Notes under the pieces: generated by a model | Databases searched by the model: none | The model's input: only the letters and a program-made list of their open reading frames with translations | Told to the model about the DNA's origin: nothing | Made by a program: the position numbers and the translations under genes | NCBI GenBank assembly: GCA_009694165.1 | Contig: SHVP01000007.1 | Span: 1 to 46,551 of the forward strand | Origin: Alphaproteobacteria bacterium | GTDB lineage: Bacteria > Pseudomonadota > Alphaproteobacteria > SHVP01 | DNA: 46,551 bases | Reading direction: 5' to 3' | Shown: positions 10,678 through 23,099 of the stretch, in pieces | Layout: every line of letters begins with the position of its first letter | Numbering within the stretch: position 1 is the stretch's first letter

Positions 10678-11832
10678 GTTCGCCACCTTGTCCTGACACT
10701 CGCCGCCATCGCCGCTCTGCTGGCCGGCGCCCCGACCGGGGCCCAGGACGATCCGCAGCGCCGGCTCCGCGACGTCGAGCGCGCCATCGAAGAGGGGCGC
10801 TCGCGGACCCAGCGCCTGGAGCGCGAAGCCGAGCATGTCGAGCGCGAGCTGCAGCAGCTCCAGCGCGGATTGATCGAAGGCGCGGCGCGCACCCAGATCC
10901 AGGAAGACATCGTCACCGAATCGGAGACGCGGCTCGCCGCCGGCCGCATCGAAGAGCGCCAGTAGCTCGACGCGCTCGCCCGCCGCCGCCAGGTTGTCGA
11001 CACCATAATGGCGGCGCTGCAGCGGGCGGCCCGGGTCCCGCCCGAAGCCGTCATCGCCACGCCCAGTTCAGCCGTCGATTCGGTACGGGCATCGCTGCTG
11101 CTGTCGGCAGTCATTCCGGAAATGGTGGCCCAGACCAATGCCCTGAAGGATGAACTGGCGGCCCTGCGACAGGTGCGCTCGGAGATCAGCAGTCGGCGGG
11201 TCGGGCTGGCCAACGCCCAACAACGGCTCGAGCGCGAGCAGCAAGCGGTCGATCGTCTGATCGAACGAAAAACACGACTCCGCGAGCGGCTGCTGACCGA
11301 GAGCGAGGAGGAAAAACGGCAGTTGGCGAGCCTTTCGGCCAGTGCCACCGATCTCCGCCAGCTCATGGATCGCCTCGCCGATCGCCAGCGCGGCGCGCCC
11401 CTGCCGGCCGACCACCTCCTCTCGTTTTCGCGAGCGCCCGGAACCCTGCCGCTGCCGGCGCGCGGCCGCCTGATCCAGCGGTTTGGCGAGGAAAACGAGG
11501 CGGGCGTGACCCTAAAGGGAATCGTCGTCGAGACCCGGCCGTTGGCCCAGGTGGTTGCACCCTTCGACGGCCGTGTCGCGTTTTCCGGTTCCTTTCGCCG
11601 GTACGGCCAACTCTTGATCATCGCGCACGGCGAGGGCTATCATTCCCTCGTGGCGGGCGTGGGAACCATCGACGTCGGCGTCGGTCAATGGGTGCTTGCC
11701 GGCGAGCCCGTCGGCAGAATGAGCCAGGGCGATGGACCTGGCCCGGAGCTCTATATCGAAATTCGCCGCAACGGCGAACCAATCAATCCCCAGCCCTGGT
11801 TAGCTGCGGCAGACACAAAGGTCGGTGGATAA
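10678..11832 (+). pseudogene. envC: EnvC-like murein hydrolase activator, broken (no start codon, internal TAG)
   Basis: Periplasmic coiled-coil plus LytM-domain protein that normally activates cell-separation amidases. The frame carries a signal-peptide-like stretch (LVLTLAAIAALLAGAPTGA), a heptad-rich coiled coil, then a degenerate M23/LytM domain (VVAPFDGRVAFSG, LLIIAHGEGYHSL, ELYIEIRRNG) lacking zinc ligands, as expected of EnvC. Two lesions are visible. No ATG/GTG/TTG follows the perfect AGGAGG at 10667-10672 (the frame reads GTC GTT CGC), and TAG at 10963-10965 interrupts the coiled coil. Restart at ATG 11008 would lack the signal peptide. The flanks (gpmI, ctpA) are the usual ones for envC. 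Decay and sequence error are both possible. Confidence 0.75.
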
Positions 11833-13178
11833 TGCGTAACCTATTTGCCGTCATCGGACTCTCGGTCGTCCTGTTTCTTCAGGCCCCAGCCGGGTTCGCC
11901 CAAAACAACTCGGAGACATATCGCCAACTGAATTTGTTCGGCGACGTTTTCGAACGGATCCGCCAGGACTACGTCGAACAGGTCGACGACGCCAAACTGG
12001 TCGAGGCGGCCATCAACGGGATGTTGTCAGCCCTCGATCCGCACTCGTCCTACCTGAACGCCAAGAGCTTTCAGGAAATGCAGGTGCAGACGCGCGGCGA
12101 ATTCGGCGGCCTCGGCATCGAAGTGACGATGGAGAACGGCTTCGTCAAAGTCATCGCCCCGATCGAAGGCACACCGGCCCATCGCGCCGGCGTGTTGACC
12201 GGCGATTTTATCACCCATATCGCCGGCGAGTCGACTCAAGGCCTAACGTTGTCGCAGGCGGTCGAAAAGATGCGCGGCCCGGTCAATACCGGCATCAAGT
12301 TGACGATCGCGCGCCAGGGCGTCGAAAAGCCGTTCGATGTGACCTTGAACCGTGAAGTGATTCGCATCGCCTCGGTTCGCGGCCGTGCCGAAGGGGATAT
12401 CGTGTACGTGCGCGTGAGCACATTCAGCGAGCAGACCTCGAACAGCCTGCAGACCGAGGTGGAAAAAATAAAAAATCAGGTCGGCAAGGACGTCGCCGGC
12501 CTCGTGCTCGATTTGCGCGGCAACCCCGGCGGCTTGCTCGATCAGGCGGTCAAGGTCAGCGATCTGTTCCTCGAACAGGGCGAGATCGTCTCGACCCGCG
12601 GCCGGCGCAACGGCGACTCGCAGCGCTTCAACGCTAAGGATGGCGACATCGCCAAAGGCCTGCCGATGGTCGTGCTGATCAACGGCGGGTCCGCGTCGGC
12701 CTCCGAAATCTTGGCCGGCGCCCTACAGGATCATGGCCGCGCGGTCATCATGGGCACGCAGTCGTTCGGCAAGGGTTCGGTGCAAACGATCATTCCGATC
12801 GCCGGCCAGGGAGCGGTCCGCCTGACCACCTCGCTCTACTACACGCCGTCGGGTCGCTCGATTCAGGCCAAGGGCATTTCGCCCGACATCGTCGTCGAAC
12901 CGTCCCGCGTAGAGTCGGCGGCGGCGGCGGCCGGTCCGCCCCGCAACGAGGCGACGCTGCGCAACCATATCGAAGTCCAGGACGGACGGCCCAAGTTGTC
13001 GCCGGCGCAGCCGGCCGAGGAGCAATCATCCTCGACGGCGGCTCGTCCGACCGCGCCGACGCCGGCGGCGCCGCCTGCCCAGGCCACGCCGACCGATCGC
13101 CCGGAGGACCAGCAGTTGGCGCGCGCGCTTGATCTGCTGCGCGGCCTCAAACTGTTCGCCAAGAAACCGGCCAACTAG
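11832..13178 (+). CDS. ctpA: C-terminal processing peptidase, S41 family
   Basis: Periplasmic serine protease that trims proteins from their C termini. The ATG at 11832 overlaps the preceding TAA (TAATG) and gives 448 residues with a signal peptide (about 1-24, cleaved after GFA). A PDZ domain (FGGLGIEVTMENGFVKV to about 180) precedes the protease domain. The catalytic serine lies in GGSASASE (about Ser289) and the lysine in FGKGSVQT. The C terminus (roughly 365-430) is proline/alanine-rich and low in complexity. It commonly follows envC in proteobacteria, often with a shared role in envelope remodelling. Confidence 0.95.
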   Translation: MRNLFAVIGLSVVLFLQAPAGFAQNNSETYRQLNLFGDVFERIRQDYVEQVDDAKLVEAAINGMLSALDPHSSYLNAKSFQEMQVQTRGEFGGLGIEVTMENGFVKVIAPIEGTPAHRAGVLTGDFITHIAGESTQGLTLSQAVEKMRGPVNTGIKLTIARQGVEKPFDVTLNREVIRIASVRGRAEGDIVYVRVSTFSEQTSNSLQTEVEKIKNQVGKDVAGLVLDLRGNPGGLLDQAVKVSDLFLEQGEIVSTRGRRNGDSQRFNAKDGDIAKGLPMVVLINGGSASASEILAGALQDHGRAVIMGTQSFGKGSVQTIIPIAGQGAVRLTTSLYYTPSGRSIQAKGISPDIVVEPSRVESAAAAAGPPRNEATLRNHIEVQDGRPKLSPAQPAEEQSSSTAARPTAPTPAAPPAQATPTDRPEDQQLARALDLLRGLKLFAKKPAN

Positions 13179-13201
13179 GGACGCGCGGCGGAGCGAGGTC
13201 G

Positions 13202-14617
13202 ATGGCGCGGCCACCGGCGACCCCCGCGGGAAAGTCGGCAGCAAAAACACCACCGCCCGAGGACGAGCCGGACGACGTCGCCCCTGACACGGACGACGGC
13301 GACGCCGCCCACTCGCGCGGCGAAGCGCCGGAGCCCGCGACGGACGGCGACAACGATCCGGATTTCGATTTCGATGACGAGCCGCGTCTGGTTCAATCGG
13401 GAGCCGGGTCCTCCGACGACGCCGACGACGATGTCTTGCCGGATGACGAGAATCCGGACGAACCCTCCTCGGAAAATGAACCCACCAATGCGCGGAGCCG
13501 GTGGCTCTCGCCGGTCGCGCTGGCTGCCTACGGCATTGGCCTGTTGCTCTTGGCCGGGATCGCCGTTCTGCAGTTGACCTACCAAGGCGAGAACACCGGC
13601 AAAAAGGAGCCTGCTTCCGCTGTGGTGGCCTTGGCCCTGCCGCCGGTCGTCGAGGCGCCGCCGACGGCGAGTTCGAGCCCAACACCGGTCCCGCCCGAGC
13701 CGCAGCGGCCGGGGGCGGGGCCGCGACCGCCGACGCCGGCCGCGCCGGCCGCTGGCACCGCGGCCACCCGACCCCAAACCTCGCCCAGCAGTCGGCCGGA
13801 GCCGCGCGCTCCGCTGCCGCCGGCGCCCGATCCGACTCTGCTCGCCAAGGGCAACTTCGGACCGGTTCCCGTCATTGCCCCCGACGGGCGCCGGCCCTGG
13901 CAGGTCTACGCCCGGCCCTTCCCGCAGGAGAGCAGCCGACCACGGATCGCCATTCTCTTGGCCGGCCTCGGCATGAGCCGCGCCGCGACCACCAGCGCTA
14001 TTCAACAGTTGCCGAGCAACATTTCGCTCAGCTTCACGCCCTATGCGCCCGGCCTCGAACAATGGATCGCCGCCGCCCGCGCCGGCGGTCACGAGGTGTT
14101 CCTGGAACTGCCGATGGAACCGGTCGACTATCCGGCAAGCGACCCGGGGCCCCACACCCTGCTCACCTCACTCAAGCCGGAAGAGAACCTGACGCGCCTC
14201 AATTTCCTCCTGTCGCGCTTCAGCGGCTATGTCGGCGTGACCAACTTCATGGGCGACAAGTTCACGGCCTCGGCCGAGAGTTTGACGCCTGTCTTGCAGG
14301 ACCTGCGCGACCGCGGTTTGATGATCCTCGACGCCCGCACCAGTCGCGGCAGCGTCGCCGCCCAACTGGCCAGCGACCTCGACCTGCCGCGCGCGATGAA
14401 TAACCGTTTCCTCGATCAGGAGGCTTCGCGCGTCGCGATCGACGCGCGCCTGCTCGAACTCGAGCGCATCGCCAAGCAGGTTGGAACCGCGGTCGGCATC
14501 GGCTTCCCCTACCCGGTCACGTTGGAGCGCCTGGCCCAGTGGGCACCGAGCCTCGAGGCCAAGGGCATCGACCTGGCGCCTATTTCGGCGATCGCCAACC
14601 GGCAAAGCGCGCAATGA
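13202..14617 (+). CDS. Divergent polysaccharide deacetylase family protein
   Basis: A YibQ-type protein of the divergent polysaccharide deacetylase family, often encoded beside envC and ctpA; its biochemical role is not established. The 471 residues comprise an acidic, low-complexity N terminus (1-99), one membrane segment (about 101-122), a proline/alanine-rich linker (about 140-220), then the domain. The domain is recognised from [43 protein letters not shown] and [14 protein letters not shown] lies ten bases before the ATG. The stop overlaps rppH (ATGA). Confidence 0.88.
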   Translation: MARPPATPAGKSAAKTPPPEDEPDDVAPDTDDGDAAHSRGEAPEPATDGDNDPDFDFDDEPRLVQSGAGSSDDADDDVLPDDENPDEPSSENEPTNARSRWLSPVALAAYGIGLLLLAGIAVLQLTYQGENTGKKEPASAVVALALPPVVEAPPTASSSPTPVPPEPQRPGAGPRPPTPAAPAAGTAATRPQTSPSSRPEPRAPLPPAPDPTLLAKGNFGPVPVIAPDGRRPWQVYARPFPQESSRPRIAILLAGLGMSRAATTSAIQQLPSNISLSFTPYAPGLEQWIAAARAGGHEVFLELPMEPVDYPASDPGPHTLLTSLKPEENLTRLNFLLSRFSGYVGVTNFMGDKFTASAESLTPVLQDLRDRGLMILDARTSRGSVAAQLASDLDLPRAMNNRFLDQEASRVAIDARLLELERIAKQVGTAVGIGFPYPVTLERLAQWAPSLEAKGIDLAPISAIANRQSAQ

Positions 14618-15105
14618 CCGCCGCGCCTGACGCACTTCCCTATCGTCCGTGCGTCGGCATCATGCTGCTCAATCCCGACAACCTGGTATTCGTCGGGCAG
14701 CGGACCGATAACGAATCCGACGCCTGGCAAATGCCGCAGGGCGGGATCGACCCCGGCGAGGAGCCGCGCGAGGCGGCGCTGCGTGAACTCAAGGAAGAGG
14801 TGGGTACCGACCAGGCCGTCATCCTGTGCGAGAGCACGGGCTGGCATCAGTACGACCTGCCGACCGAACTGATCGGCCAGGTTTGGCGCGGACGCTATCG
14901 CGGGCAACGGCAGAAATGGTTCGCGATGCGCTTTATGGGCCGCGACAGCGATATCGACATCCACACTCACGAGGCCGAGTTTCGATCGTGGCGCTGGCTG
15001 CCGTTGGCCGACTTGCCGGCCGTGATCGTGCCCTTCAAGCGTCAGCTCTATACCGACCTGGTGGCCGAATTCGCGCCGCTGGTCCTCGGGCGGCCGGCGC
15101 CCTGA
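14614..15105 (+). CDS. rppH: RNA pyrophosphohydrolase (Nudix)
   Basis: Removes pyrophosphate from the 5' end of mRNA, which starts RNase E-dependent decay. It can also hydrolyse dinucleoside polyphosphates. The 163 residues start at an ATGA overlap with the deacetylase-like gene. VGIMLLN and QMPQGGID precede a complete Nudix box, [20 protein letters not shown] then VG (near 43-64). WFAMRFMG and [13 protein letters not shown] are typical of alphaproteobacterial RppH/IalA. Confidence 0.95.
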   Translation: MTAAPDALPYRPCVGIMLLNPDNLVFVGQRTDNESDAWQMPQGGIDPGEEPREAALRELKEEVGTDQAVILCESTGWHQYDLPTELIGQVWRGRYRGQRQKWFAMRFMGRDSDIDIHTHEAEFRSWRWLPLADLPAVIVPFKRQLYTDLVAEFAPLVLGRPAP

Positions 15106-15186
15106 CAGCTGGCGTCGGCGCCACTAGGATACCGGTTCACCTCGTCGCGCCCCAGACGGGCAATCTTAGTCGCCAAGGATCACCTC

Positions 15187-16122
15187 GTGCCTCCCCCGAT
15201 CGACAATCCGACGATGCAGCGCCAGGACTGGTTGCTGCTGTTTGCCCTGGCCGCGATCTGGGGCGTCTCATTTTTCTTTGTCGCCGTCGCCGTCGCCGAT
15301 TTACCACCCCTCACCATCGCCTTCGGCCGGGTATCGGTGGGCGCCCTCACTCTGGCCGCCGTCTTTGTCTTCCAGCAGCGTGCTTTTCCCGGCCGTGCCT
15401 TGTGGCCGGCCTATGTGCTGCTGGGTGGCCTCAACAACGCCATTCCCTTCACGCTGACTGCGCTGGCCCAACAGTCGATCGGCAGCGGGCTGGCCTCGAT
15501 CCTCAATGCCACGTCGCCCTTGTGGACCGTCATTCTGGCGCATGCCGTCGGACACGAGCGTCTGACCGTCATGCGGATCTCCGGCATTCTCCTCGGCATT
15601 ACCGGCGTTGCCGTGCTGATCGGGCCGGCCGCCCTCGCCGATCTCGGTTCGACCTGGGGCCAGCTGCTGGTAATCGGCGCCACGGTTTCGTACGCGTTTG
15701 CCGGCATCTACGGCCGACGGTTTCGCGACCGTCCGGCTGGTGAAACGGCGTTCGGCCAGGTGGCGGGCGCCACGGTGCTGTTGTTACCGCTGATGCTCTG
15801 GATCGACCGGCCGTGGCTGCTGGCGCCGGGCGCGGCGTCCTTGGGCGCGATCCTGGGAATCGCGACACTGTGCACGGCCCTCGCCTACCCCATGTACTTC
15901 GTCATCTTGCGCCGCGCCGGCGCCACCAACGCCATGCTGGTCACCGTACTCAATCCGGTCACCGCCGTGCTGCTCGGCACTTTGGTCCTCGGCGAAACGT
16001 TGGAGTGGACGATGATCGCCGGCATGTTGCTCATTGCCGTCGGCCTGATGACGCTGGACGGGCGACTATGGCCGTTTACCCGGCTGAGGACGTGGCGGCA
16101 GAACCGCGCGAGGCGGAGCTAG
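15187..16122 (+). CDS. EamA-family (DMT) transporter
   Basis: An inner-membrane drug/metabolite-type transporter of 311 residues with two EamA repeats and about ten hydrophobic segments. The start of the first repeat, LAAIWGVSFFFVAVAV, is typical. The GTG at 15187 is preferred over ATG 15214 because AGGA lies seven to eight bases upstream. Substrate is unknown; relatives include exporters of amino acids and metabolites. The 3' end converges on the ferritin-like gene, and both stops share the CTAG at 16119-16122. Confidence 0.9.
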   Translation: MPPPIDNPTMQRQDWLLLFALAAIWGVSFFFVAVAVADLPPLTIAFGRVSVGALTLAAVFVFQQRAFPGRALWPAYVLLGGLNNAIPFTLTALAQQSIGSGLASILNATSPLWTVILAHAVGHERLTVMRISGILLGITGVAVLIGPAALADLGSTWGQLLVIGATVSYAFAGIYGRRFRDRPAGETAFGQVAGATVLLLPLMLWIDRPWLLAPGAASLGAILGIATLCTALAYPMYFVILRRAGATNAMLVTVLNPVTAVLLGTLVLGETLEWTMIAGMLLIAVGLMTLDGRLWPFTRLRTWRQNRARRS

Positions 16123-16937
16123 GCAACGGCGCGGCGGAGACGGCGCGCCCGCGATTGCAAGATCCGATAGGTCAAGGCCGACAATTGGCGGTGGAGCCAG
16201 CCCTCGCGCTCAAGTCCAGCCGCCTTGAGGATCATCGTCACGCCCGTGTCGACGTGCGTGCGCTGATAGAGGCCGAGCGCCCGCGCCGCGTACTCGGCGA
16301 TCGCCTTCTTGCGGTTGTATGCCCCGGGCAGGCGATTGCCGGCGTGATAGGCGTAGCCGAGTTCGTCGTCGGTCGTTTCGAGAGCGCGCGCGATCAGCGT
16401 CTTCAGCCGCACCAGCAGATTGAGCTGTTCGATCTCGAGATAGCGCTGCATGTGGCGCCGGAACAGGCCGTAGTGGGCAAATTCGTCGCGCGCAATCCGG
16501 GCGCAAATCTGTCGCAAAACCGGTTCCTCGGTGGCGTCGCGGATCGCCGAATAGAACGAACTGGTGCCGATCTCGACCATGCAGCGCGACAGCAGTTCGG
16601 CGGTTCGCGTACCGCGGATCGACTGGCGGACATCGACCTCGGGCCGAAAGCCCTCGAGGAAGGCGGCAAACGACGCCTGGAAATCGAACGACGGATCGGC
16701 GAGCTGCGCCCAGCGGGCTAGCGCCATTCCATGCTGCTGCTCCTCGGCCCCCCAACCGACCGCCGCCGCTTTGAACTCTTCGTCGTCGGCAAAAATATTG
16801 CAGAGGTAGGTGACGTAGTCGCCGCTGTTGTATTCGACCATCGAGGCCGCGCGCACGATGTCGAGAACCCGCCCATCAACCTTGGATCGGTCAAACCGGT
16901 GCCACTCAATATCGTCGAGAGACCAGTGCTTGAGCAT
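16119..16937 (-). CDS. Ferritin-like di-iron protein
   Basis: A 272-residue protein with the spacing of a four-helix di-iron carboxylate protein. Candidate ligands are Glu35, Glu66-x-x-His69, Glu122 and Glu152-x-x-His155, i.e. two E...ExxH sets. It could be an oxygenase, desaturase-like enzyme or iron-handling protein; the reaction cannot be named. It lacks the short length and pore features of bacterioferritin. A convergent four-base overlap joins its end to the EamA gene. It stands upstream of no other gene and lies 77 bases downstream of atpC on the same strand, so it may receive atp read-through. Confidence 0.75.
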   Translation of the reverse strand: MLKHWSLDDIEWHRFDRSKVDGRVLDIVRAASMVEYNSGDYVTYLCNIFADDEEFKAAAVGWGAEEQQHGMALARWAQLADPSFDFQASFAAFLEGFRPEVDVRQSIRGTRTAELLSRCMVEIGTSSFYSAIRDATEEPVLRQICARIARDEFAHYGLFRRHMQRYLEIEQLNLLVRLKTLIARALETTDDELGYAYHAGNRLPGAYNRKKAIAEYAARALGLYQRTHVDTGVTMILKAAGLEREGWLHRQLSALTYRILQSRARRLRRAVA

Positions 16938-17014
16938 GGCGCGTTTCCCCTAACGCGCCCCGATGATACCGGGGTCACCGCGTCGGGCACAACCCGCGTA
17001 AGGCCGCCCGCCGC

Positions 17015-17416
17015 CTAGATGGCGACTTGGAGCATCTCTTTCAAGGTCGCCAGTCGGATTTCCAGCAGACGGCGGTCGAGGTCCGTCTTGGCATTGCCGA
17101 GGTCTTCCTCGACATCCTTGATCCTCTGTTCGACCTCGGGTCGCTTGAGCTCGTCGACCGATACGGCCTCTTCGATCATCACCGCACAACGCTCGTTCGT
17201 GACCTCGGCAAAGCCACCGCCGACGAAGAACCGGCGCGGGGTCTGCCCTTCGCCCGATACCTCGAGCACGCCCGGGCGCACCGTGGTGATCATCGGCTGA
17301 TGGCCGACGAGAACGCCGAAATCGCCCTCGCCGCCCGGAATCGTCACCATCTCGACCTCTTCCGCGATCAGCACGCGGTCGGGGGAAACGAGCTCAAAGG
17401 CGATCTTGCCGGCCAT
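17015..17416 (-). CDS. atpC: F0F1 ATP synthase epsilon subunit
   Basis: Epsilon subunit of F1, part of the central stalk and regulator of ATP hydrolysis. The 133-residue protein has the N-terminal beta-sandwich (FELVSPDRVL, VTIPGGEGDFGVLVGH) and a C-terminal helical region rich in Glu/Lys/Leu. Last gene of atpHAGDC, nine bases after atpD. Confidence 0.96.
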   Translation of the reverse strand: MAGKIAFELVSPDRVLIAEEVEMVTIPGGEGDFGVLVGHQPMITTVRPGVLEVSGEGQTPRRFFVGGGFAEVTNERCAVMIEEAVSVDELKRPEVEQRIKDVEEDLGNAKTDLDRRLLEIRLATLKEMLQVAI

Positions 17417-17425
17417 GACCGCGAC

Positions 17426-19751
<2,326 letters not shown>

Positions 19752-19782
19752 CGCGCGATGTGCCTGCGGTTGGCCCGCCCGA

Positions 19783-21312
19783 CTAGGCGAACGACTTGGT
19801 GAAAGCTTCCAGGATCTCGATCAGCTTCTTCTCGCTCGCTTCCGAGAGCGCCTGCTCGTTGCGGATCGTCGTCAATAGGTCCGCGTGGCGGCTGCGGATG
19901 TCGACGAGGAAGCGTCGTTCGAACTCTTGGATCTGGTCGACCTTGATGCGGTCGAGGAAACCGCGCACCCCGGAGAAAATCGAAACAACCTGCTCTTCGA
20001 CCGGCATCGGCATGAACTGTGCCTGTTTGAGCAGTTCGGTCAGTCGCGCGCCGCGCGCCAGCAAGCGCTGCGTCGAGGCATCGAGGTCGGATCCGAACTG
20101 GGCAAACGCCGCCATTTCGCGGTACTGCGCGAGTTCGAGTTTGATGCGACCCGCCACCTGTTTCATCGCCTTGATCTGGGCGGCGGAGCCGACGCGGCTC
20201 ACCGAAATGCCGACGTTGATGGCCGGCCGGATGCCTTGATAAAACAGTTCGGTTTCAAGAAAGATCTGGCCGTCAGTGATCGAAATCACGTTAGTCGGGA
20301 TGTAGGCCGACACGTCGCTCGCCTGGGTCTCGATGATCGGCAACGCCGTCAGCGAGCCCGAGCCGTGTTCATCGCTCATCTTGGCCGCCCGTTCGAGCAG
20401 CCGCGAATGCAGATAGAACACGTCGCCGGGATAGGCTTCGCGGCCGGGCGGGCGCCGCAGCAGCAGCGACATCTGGCGATAGGCGACCGCCTGCTTGGAC
20501 AAGTCGTCATAGATGACCAGGGCGTGCATGCCGTTGTCGCGGAAATACTCGCCCATCGTGCAGCCGGTATAGGGCGCTAGGAACAACAGCGGCGCCGGTT
20601 CGGACGCGGTGGCCGAAACGACGATGGTGTAGTCCATCGCGCCGGCGTCCTGCAGCCCCTTCACCACCTGGGCAACGGTCGAGCGCTTCTGACCGATGAC
20701 GACATAGACGCAGTAGAGGCGCTTCTTCTCGTCGCCGGATTCCCAGTTCTTCTTCTGATTGATGATGGTGTCGATGGCGACGGCAGTCTTGCCGGTCTGC
20801 CGATCGCCAATGATCAGTTCGCGCTGGCCACGGCCGACCGGCACCAGCGCATCAAGCGCCTTGAGCCCGGTCTGCATCGGCTCGTGCACCGAGCGGCGCG
20901 GGATGATGCCCGGCGCCTTCACCTCGACGCGCTTGCGCTCGGTCGCCGCGATCGGACCTTTGCCGTCGATCGGATTGCCGAGGCCGTCGACGACCCGCCC
21001 GAGTAGCCCCTTGCCGACGGGAACGTCGACGATGGTGCCCGTCCGCTTGACGATGTCGCCTTCCTTGATCGTGCGATCGTCGCCAAAGATCACGATGCCG
21101 ACGTTGTCGGTTTCGAGGTTCAGCGCCATCCCACGGATGCCGCCGGGGAACTCGACCATCTCGCCGGCCTGGACACGATCGAGGCCATAGACGCGGGCGA
21201 TTCCATCGCCGACCGACAGAACTTGACCGACTTCCGAAACCTCGGCTTCGGTCCCGAAGGTTGCGATCTGTTGCTTGAGAATGGCCGAAATCTCGGCGGC
21301 GCGGATATCCAT
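19783..21312 (-). CDS. atpA: F0F1 ATP synthase alpha subunit
   Basis: Non-catalytic nucleotide-binding alpha subunit of F1. The 509 residues include the P-loop [48 protein letters not shown], and the arginine-finger region [10 protein letters not shown]. Its ATG overlaps the atpH stop (TGATG at 21312), implying coupling. Intact and full length. Confidence 0.98.
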   Translation of the reverse strand: MDIRAAEISAILKQQIATFGTEAEVSEVGQVLSVGDGIARVYGLDRVQAGEMVEFPGGIRGMALNLETDNVGIVIFGDDRTIKEGDIVKRTGTIVDVPVGKGLLGRVVDGLGNPIDGKGPIAATERKRVEVKAPGIIPRRSVHEPMQTGLKALDALVPVGRGQRELIIGDRQTGKTAVAIDTIINQKKNWESGDEKKRLYCVYVVIGQKRSTVAQVVKGLQDAGAMDYTIVVSATASEPAPLLFLAPYTGCTMGEYFRDNGMHALVIYDDLSKQAVAYRQMSLLLRRPPGREAYPGDVFYLHSRLLERAAKMSDEHGSGSLTALPIIETQASDVSAYIPTNVISITDGQIFLETELFYQGIRPAINVGISVSRVGSAAQIKAMKQVAGRIKLELAQYREMAAFAQFGSDLDASTQRLLARGARLTELLKQAQFMPMPVEEQVVSIFSGVRGFLDRIKVDQIQEFERRFLVDIRSRHADLLTTIRNEQALSEASEKKLIEILEAFTKSFA

Positions 21313-21872
21313 CAGCCGGCACCTTTCATCGAAATCTTGAGTCTCTGGAGTTTGGTCTTCAGCGAGGCATCGAGCATGCGGGAGCCGACCTGGACGATCA
21401 GACCGCCCAGCAAGCTGGGATCGACTTTCGTACTCAATCGGACTTCGGATCCGAGCATGGCGGCGAGCTGGCGACGAACAGCATTCAACTGGTCGTCGGC
21501 GAGCGGATGGGCCGAGATCAATTGACCGGCCTGTTCGCCGCGGTGGCGCGCCCGCAGTGCATTGAAGTCGCGCATGATGTCGGAGAGCGCGAACAGGCGG
21601 CGATTCTGCGCCAACAGGGCGACGAAGCGTCGTGTGAGGTCGGCGACATCCATCCGCTCTATCACGGCGATGACGGCGCGCTGCTGGTCGGCGCGCGACA
21701 GCACCGGACTTCGCAGGACGCGGCGAAAATCGGCGCTCTCGGCAATCGCGCGGGCAAGCTTCCCGAAGTCGTCGGCCGCGCGGTCGAGCGCCTTTTGCTC
21801 GACAGCGAGTTCGAACAGCGCCGTGGCGTAGCGGCCCGCGATTCCGGAAACGATGGTCGTTTCAGCTACCAA
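21312..21872 (-). CDS. atpH: F0F1 ATP synthase delta subunit
   Basis: Delta subunit linking F1 to the peripheral stalk. The 186-residue protein has [15 protein letters not shown] at the start and a C-terminal strand region ending LRLGG-like residues ([16 protein letters not shown]). The only canonical start is TTG at 21872, since the frame is stopped at 21909-21911. Shine-Dalgarno pairing is weak. First gene of the F1 operon; the F0 genes are not in the window, as expected for alphaproteobacteria where they lie elsewhere. Confidence 0.95.
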   Translation of the reverse strand: MVAETTIVSGIAGRYATALFELAVEQKALDRAADDFGKLARAIAESADFRRVLRSPVLSRADQQRAVIAVIERMDVADLTRRFVALLAQNRRLFALSDIMRDFNALRARHRGEQAGQLISAHPLADDQLNAVRRQLAAMLGSEVRLSTKVDPSLLGGLIVQVGSRMLDASLKTKLQRLKISMKGAG

Positions 21873-21905
21873 GCGACGCCCGTCGGGTGGGAGGGTCGTA
21901 AATGA

Positions 21906-21933
21906 TTGTTATTAATCACAAATTTGGCGGCAA
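21906..21933 (-). promoter_or_regulatory. Candidate promoter of atpHAGDC
   Basis: On the minus strand TTGCCG (plus 21933-21928) is followed after 16 bases by TAACAA (21911-21906), about 35 bases ahead of the atpH start. This is the only AT-rich patch in the 255-base divergent gap between atpH and the ABC exporter. An imperfect dyad TGATT-six bases-AATCA (21903-21918) overlaps the -10 element. Confidence 0.4.
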
Positions 21934-22127
21934 GGAGTGCTCATTCCGCGCCGCCGAGGCAGCGGATACCTACCATACCGACCTAGGGCTTGCAACCGAG
22001 ACCGGCCGCGCAAAGCCGCAGAAGAATGCGGAAAAAAGCCGCACCCGTGCGCCACCGCGGCCGCGTTCGCGGCGGTTGTTCGGAGCCGACCGGAGCGCCA
22101 AGATGCGCACCCCACGGCAGGGGCGAC

Positions 22128-23099
22128 ATGGACGCGATCACGGCCGACCACCTCACCAAGACCTATCGAACCGGAGCCCAGGCCCTCGCCGGGGTCTCGT
22201 TCCGCGTGCAATCGGGCGAAATCTTCGGCCTGCTCGGGCCGAACGGCGCCGGCAAAAGCACCACGGTCCGGATTCTCGCCACGCTGACCGGTCCCTCGGG
22301 GGGCAGCGCTCAGGTGGCCGGCAAGGACGTCGTTCGCGATCCCCAGGGCGTGCGGCGTTCGATCGGCTATGTCGCTCAGGTTTCCGGCGTCGACCGGTGG
22401 GCCACCGGCCGCGAGAACCTCGTCCTTCAGGCCCACCTGCAACGGGTCGCCGCCAGCGCCATCCGCGAGCGTGTCCACACCATGCTGACCTGGGTCGGGC
22501 TGATCGAGGCCGCCGATCGGCTCGTCCACACCTATTCCGGCGGTATGAAGCGCCGCCTGGATGTAGCCATGGGACTGGTGCACGACCCGTCCATCCTGTT
22601 TCTCGACGAACCGACGACCGGTCTCGACCCCGAGACACGACAGGCGCTGTGGCGCGATCTCGACCGGCTCCGCCGCGAGCGCCGGCTCACCGTGCTGTTG
22701 ACCACTCACTATCTGGAGGAGGCGGATCGTTTGTGCGACCGCCTCGCCATCATCGATCATGGCCGTGTCGTCGTCGAGGGAACGCCCAGCGAGTTGAAGG
22801 CGGGAATCGGCGGCGACGTCGTCGAACTCGATGTCGGCGACAGATCGGCGCTGGCGCACGAACGTCTGAGTGGCATCCCCGGTGTAATCGACGTCGCGGA
22901 GCGGGACTCCCTCTTGTTCGCGCGCGTGCGTGAGGGCGCAACCGCGGTGCCGGCACTCATGAGCGTCCTCGGCGCCGCCGGGATCGTGGTCAAGTCGATG
23001 ACCGTGCATCAGCCCCGCCTGGACGACGTGTACCTACATCACACCGGCCATCATTTTGCCGTCGACGGACCCGGAGCGGGAAAGGGAATCTCGCCGTGA
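22128..23099 (+). CDS. ABC exporter ATP-binding protein (DrrA-like)
   Basis: ATPase of an ABC-2-type exporter. From ATG 22128 (323 residues, MDAITADHLTKTY) it has Walker A GPNGAGKS, a Q-loop region, signature YSGGMKRRLDVA, Walker B ILFLDEPTTGLD and the switch histidine in TTHYLEEADRL. An upstream ATG in the same frame (21990) would add 46 arginine-rich residues lacking family resemblance, so it was not chosen. It overlaps the permease by GTGA. The daunorubicin-resistance-like class includes drug and lipid/polysaccharide exporters; substrate unknown. The pair sits divergently between priA and atpH. Confidence 0.92.
   Translation: MDAITADHLTKTYRTGAQALAGVSFRVQSGEIFGLLGPNGAGKSTTVRILATLTGPSGGSAQVAGKDVVRDPQGVRRSIGYVAQVSGVDRWATGRENLVLQAHLQRVAASAIRERVHTMLTWVGLIEAADRLVHTYSGGMKRRLDVAMGLVHDPSILFLDEPTTGLDPETRQALWRDLDRLRRERRLTVLLTTHYLEEADRLCDRLAIIDHGRVVVEGTPSELKAGIGGDVVELDVGDRSALAHERLSGIPGVIDVAERDSLLFARVREGATAVPALMSVLGAAGIVVKSMTVHQPRLDDVYLHHTGHHFAVDGPGAGKGISP

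Noticed and set aside
10666..10965. Reassignment of TAG to an amino acid, making a gpmI-envC fusion
   Set aside because: TAG ends many intact core genes in the window (rplU, nadD, gpmI, ctpA, atpC, atpD, atpG, atpA, priA, lpdA) at the expected protein ends, so it works as a normal stop.
21903..21918. FNR/Crp-like dyad upstream of atpH
   Set aside because: TGATT-six bases-AATCA does not fit the TTGAT-N4-ATCAA spacing; kept only as an unassigned dyad in the promoter entry.
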